Assembly: GCA_018369015.1 (NCBI GenBank)
Contig: JAGZDD010000098.1
Span: 1-13,706, forward strand
Length of the DNA stretch: 13,706 bases
DNA from: Clostridiales bacterium
GTDB taxonomy: Bacteria; Bacillota; Clostridia; Lachnospirales; Lachnospiraceae
Direction of reading: 5' to 3'
Shown here: positions 13,456-13,706 of the stretch, piece by piece
How the letters are laid out: each line of letters opens with the position of its first letter
Numbering within the stretch: the first letter of the stretch is position 1
Notes under the pieces: model-generated
The model's input: only the letters and a program-made list of their open reading frames with translations
What the model was told of the DNA's origin: nothing
Databases searched by the model: none
Program-made: the position numbers and the translations under genes

Positions 13456-13554
13456 ATTATACCTCCATCATTTACCTAGTAGTGCTCATTTATATAACAC
13501 CGTACTAAGTCAAAATGTGACAGTTTTCGACAAAAATAATTTGCAAATGTAAAC

Positions 13555-13582
13555 TATATAGAGTCAAATCAGGAAGTATCAA
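13555..13582 (-). promoter_or_regulatory. Candidate promoter for the sigma factor gene
   Basis: On the minus strand TTGATA (13577-13582) and TATATA (13555-13560) are 16 bases apart, about 100 nt before the start codon. The -35 matches the consensus at 5 of 6 bases and the -10 at 4 of 6. The surrounding region is AT-rich, so a chance match is possible. Confidence 0.4.
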
Positions 13583-13619
13583 AGAAGAAAAATATAAAGC
13601 AGCGTTATTTACTATGAAA

Positions 13620-13681
13620 GTTATCAAGTGTGCAGGCGCAGGGGCAAATTTATTTGACCCTGCGTATGCACATTTGATAAC
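13620..13681. repeat. 62-bp imperfect palindrome at the right edge
   Basis: The left arm begins GTTATCAAGTGTGCA and the right arm, reversed, begins GTTATCAAATGTGCA; both continue with CGCAGGG and CAAAT. About 26 of 31 positions pair by Watson-Crick rules. No U-run follows on the minus strand, so a simple terminator is doubtful. It may be the end of another intergenic repeat or the 3' structure of a gene beyond the window. Confidence 0.5.
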
Positions 13682-13706
13682 CCCAAGGTATGAGGACGGT
13701 TGCTGC

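Noticed and set aside
1..13706. CRISPR array, rRNA or tRNA genes, transposase or phage genes
   Set aside because: No regularly spaced direct repeats, RNA gene signatures or mobile-element proteins were found on either strand.

Overview
The window comes from a low-to-mid GC Gram-positive anaerobe, most likely a Lachnospiraceae-type clostridium. The reasons are strong AGGAGG ribosome binding sites, clostridial protein styles (YheO-type PAS regulator, NCS2 permease, Csp-like cytosolic subtilase, tyrosine/asparagine-rich N-terminus on HtrA) and intergenic palindromic repeats. Assignment below family level is not possible from the sequence alone. Every convincing gene lies on the minus strand, so transcription runs from high to low coordinates.

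Right part (13706 down to about 10840): a 62-bp palindrome at the edge, a sigma-A-like promoter, an ECF sigma factor, then a membrane-anchored HtrA/DegP protease closed by a strong intrinsic terminator (11011-11075). No anti-sigma gene lies between the sigma factor and htrA. A short palindromic repeat family (four copies, one degenerate) occupies the spacers around htrA and upstream of clpX.

Middle part (11005 down to 3618): a well-formed promoter drives an apparent operon of a divergent ClpX unfoldase, a cytosolic subtilisin-like protease with an intact triad, a small zinc-ribbon protein, an M18 aminopeptidase, and the SPFH pair HflK and HflC. hflK carries a one-base frameshift near 4806-4808 that splits its reading frame. 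With htrA and the sigma factor, almost everything here concerns protein unfolding, cleavage or control of membrane proteolysis, so I read the region as a proteostasis / envelope-stress island.

Left part (3615 down to 1): a 172-bp inverted-repeat element follows hflC, then a 49-bp palindrome and a leader that can fold as a three-way junction whose closing stem overlaps the ribosome binding site of an NCS2 xanthine/uracil-type permease. The permease, a YheO-like PAS/HTH regulator and a MobA-like molybdenum-cofactor nucleotidyltransferase form a tight operon (14-nt gap, then ATGA overlap). This suggests purine uptake linked to molybdenum hydroxylase maturation. A second palindrome-rich element and a short coding-like remnant lie between mobA and a thiolase-like gene cut by the window's left edge.

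The least explained items are the permease leader RNA, the divergent ClpX, the broken hflK, and the two families of palindromic repeats.
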